From contig NZ_LRTR01000802.1 of NCBI RefSeq assembly GCF_001550375.1, positions 1 to 33,232 of the forward strand: a stretch of 33,232 bases of DNA, read 5' to 3'. The notes beneath the pieces are model-generated. The model saw nothing but the letters and a program-made list of their open reading frames with translations, did not search any database and was not told where the DNA came from. Each line of letters starts with the position of its first letter. Positions within the stretch are counted from its first letter, which is position 1. Of the stretch, positions 31,386 through 33,232 are shown one piece after another. Position numbers and translations under genes: made by a program. This DNA is from Streptomyces europaeiscabiei. Lineage in GTDB: Bacteria; Actinomycetota; Actinomycetes; Streptomycetales; Streptomycetaceae.

Positions 31386-33232
31386 GTACGAACCTGACGC
31401 CGATGTTCGAGCCCGAGGGCGTGGTGGTGATCGGCGCCTCGCGGCAGAGCGGCAAGCTGGGTGCCGCCATGGCCCGTTCGCTGGCATCCTTCCCCGGCGC
31501 CCGCGCGCTGGTCAACGCGCGGCGCCCCGAACCCGACGCGGGCATGTACGCCTCGGTCGCGGAAGCCGCCGCGCACACCGACGGACGGCTCGACCTGGCC
31601 GTACTCTGCGTACCGGCGGCCGGCTGCGCCCAGGCCCTGGCCGAGGCCGCCGCTGCGGGCTGCCGTGCCGCGCTCGTCTGCGCCGGGGGTTTCGGCGAGG
31701 CGGGCCCGGAGGGCGAGCAGTACGCTCAGGCACTGCGCCGCGTCGCCGAGCACACGGGGATCCGTCTGCTCGGTCCCAACACCTCCGGGTTCTTCGCCCC
31801 TCACCTGAGCCTGACAGCCAGCTTCGTGCCGGCGGCCGGGCAACTGCCGGCCGGGGAGATCGCGGTCGTCGCGGCCAGCGGCGGCGTCAACCACGCGCTC
31901 TCCTTCGACCTGGTCGCCGCCGGGAACGGCATCAGCCTCGGCGTCGGCATCGGGGCAGGCCTCGACGTCACCGCCGCGGACGTCCTGGCACACCTCGCCG
32001 GAGACAGCCGTACGACAGCCGTCGCACTGCACCTGGAGACGGTTCCGGACGGACCGCGGCTGGTCGAGGCCGTACGCCTGGTGGCCGCCGTCAAGCCGGT
32101 CGTGGCACTGGTCGTCGGCCGCAGCGACGTCGGTGACTTCGCCCGGTCGCACACCGGCGCGCTCGCCACCTCCTGGCGGACCACACGCGCCGCGCTGCGG
32201 CAGGCCGGAGCAGTGGTCGTCGACGACGAACGGGAGATGGTCGACGCACTCACCGCGCTGTCGCGTGTCCGGCTGCGGCCGCACCCGGACCCGGGGCTCG
32301 CGATCGTGACCGCCCAGGCCGGGCCGGGGCTGCTGCTCGCGGACCGGGCGGGCGCCGACGGAGTCCGGATGCCGGAGCTGGCCGCGAGCACACAGCGCAC
32401 GCTGGGCGAGCTGCTGCCCCCGCTCACCTATCAGCGCAACCCCGTCGACACCGGCAGACCCGCCGAGACCTTCGCCCGTGTCCTCGACGCCACGGCCGCG
32501 GATCCGGCGGTGGACCTCCTCGCCGTCTACGCCCTGACCGAGCCCGACAGCGTCGACCTCGCCTCGGCCGCGGAGGACGCCGGCCTCGGCGCCCGGTACC
32601 CGGCCGTCGTGGCCGTCGGCGGCCTGCCCGAGGACGTCGCCGAGCAGCGAGCGCGGCTGCACAAGGCGGGGATTCCGGCACTGACCGGACCGGCGTCGGC
32701 CGCCAACGCCGTACGGGCACTGGTGACGCATGCCCGGCAGCGGGCCGTGCCCGCCGACACGCCCTCGCAGGAGACGGCCGTCTCCGTGCCCGTCGGCCCC
32801 CTGGACGAGGACGCGGCCAAGGCCTTCCTCACGGGGCTCGGCATCCGCACCCCCGACCGCGTCGCCTGCGACACCCGCGCCGACGCCCACTACGCCCTGC
32901 ACCTGCTGGGCGGGCCCGTCGCGGTGAAGGTGCTCGACGCCGCGATCCTCCACAAGACGGAGATCGGCGGAGTCCACCTGGGCGTCCGCACCGCCGACGA
33001 ACTCGACGCGGCCGTGGACGCCATCGGTCCCGACCACCGCTACCTGGTGGAGGCGATGGCCCCGGCCGGCGTCGACCTCGTACTCGGCGTACGACGGGAC
33101 CCCGTGTTCGGGCCGATCGTCCTCACCGGGCTCGGGGGCACCGCCGCCGAGGCGCTCGCCGACGTCGCGATCCGGCTCGCCCCGCTCTCCGCCGCCGAGG
33201 CCGCCGGGATGCCCGACGACCTGGCAGCGCGC
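31382..33232 (+). CDS. NDP-forming acyl-CoA synthetase (acetate-CoA ligase family), partial at window end
   Basis: 617 codons without a stop; the family has about 700, so roughly 80-100 residues lie beyond the edge. Domains in order: CoA-binding Rossmann fold (VVVIGASRQSGKLGAAMARS, VLCVPA), succinyl-CoA-ligase-like domain (LGPNTSGFFAP, IAVVAASGGVNHALSFDLVA) with the phospho-histidine H257 in RSHTGALATS, and an ATP-grasp domain from about residue 465 (AKAFLTGLGIRTPDRVACDT, GGPVAVKVLDAAILHKTEIG, GVHLGV). It joins an acid to CoA using ATP with NDP and phosphate as products. Feruloyl-CoA synthetase FerA of Sphingobium belongs to this family, so an aromatic acid substrate has precedent. ATGA coupling to the CoA-dependent hydroxylase gene makes it the probable activating enzyme for that hydroxylase. 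Confidence 0.9.
   Translation, partial: MSTNLTPMFEPEGVVVIGASRQSGKLGAAMARSLASFPGARALVNARRPEPDAGMYASVAEAAAHTDGRLDLAVLCVPAAGCAQALAEAAAAGCRAALVCAGGFGEAGPEGEQYAQALRRVAEHTGIRLLGPNTSGFFAPHLSLTASFVPAAGQLPAGEIAVVAASGGVNHALSFDLVAAGNGISLGVGIGAGLDVTAADVLAHLAGDSRTTAVALHLETVPDGPRLVEAVRLVAAVKPVVALVVGRSDVGDFARSHTGALATSWRTTRAALRQAGAVVVDDEREMVDALTALSRVRLRPHPDPGLAIVTAQAGPGLLLADRAGADGVRMPELAASTQRTLGELLPPLTYQRNPVDTGRPAETFARVLDATAADPAVDLLAVYALTEPDSVDLASAAEDAGLGARYPAVVAVGGLPEDVAEQRARLHKAGIPALTGPASAANAVRALVTHARQRAVPADTPSQETAVSVPVGPLDEDAAKAFLTGLGIRTPDRVACDTRADAHYALHLLGGPVAVKVLDAAILHKTEIGGVHLGVRTADELDAAVDAIGPDHRYLVEAMAPAGVDLVLGVRRDPVFGPIVLTGLGGTAAEALADVAIRLAPLSAAEAAGMPDDLAAR

Noticed and set aside
31169..33037. Minus-strand frame of 622 codons at the right end
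   Set aside because: It is antisense to the acyl-CoA synthetase, whose domains and ATGA junction are clear.

Overview
The window is chromosomal DNA of a high-GC actinomycete, almost certainly a Streptomyces or close relative. Codons are strongly G/C-ending, genes often start with GTG or TTG and overlap by ATGA. Typical genes include a subtilase with a long C-terminal part, a YtrA-type GntR/ABC operon, a TlrC-type ABC-F protein and an actinobacterial initiator tRNA. No mobile element is intact, but scars of several are present.

Layout. 1-2.45 kb is a graveyard: an ISAs1 transposase tail joined to a Tn3-type transposase head, a beheaded PIG-L deacetylase and a frameshifted unknown gene. 2.46-4.9 kb holds a secreted collagen-like protein and a WYL regulator divergent from a RidA-family protein. 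The initiator tRNA lies at 5.57 kb. 6.1-12.1 kb holds, on the minus strand, a secreted S8 peptidase and a GntR/ATPase/permease operon with a promoter and a perfect palindrome over the regulator start. 12.6-14.4 kb is an ABC-F gene with its own sigma-70-like promoter. 15-18 kb carries a small membrane protein, a hypothetical protein, a methyltransferase and a P-loop kinase. 18.3-20.35 kb is a pseudouridine salvage pair, psuK-psuG. 20.7-21.7 kb holds a DUF6368-like gene and an IS3 transposase scrap.

21.7-33.2 kb is the most informative part: two aromatic catabolism units side by side. Unit 1 (minus strand, five genes overlapping or 16 nt apart) has a gamma-resorcylate (2,6-dihydroxybenzoate) decarboxylase, an FAD phenol hydroxylase, an aromatic-acid MFS transporter, a maleylacetate reductase and a hydroxyquinol 1,2-dioxygenase, divergent from an IclR regulator. 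Together they would take 2,6-dihydroxybenzoate through resorcinol, hydroxyquinol and maleylacetate to 3-oxoadipate. Unit 2 has a PaaX-family regulator divergent from a salicylyl-CoA 5-hydroxylase-like flavoprotein, which is ATGA-coupled to an NDP-forming acyl-CoA synthetase that runs off the window. This suggests a second route in which an aromatic acid is activated with CoA and then hydroxylated. The flavoprotein ends in what looks like a remnant of the old-yellow-enzyme domain found in the bifunctional members of its family.

All functions are read from motifs and remembered family features; no database search was run.
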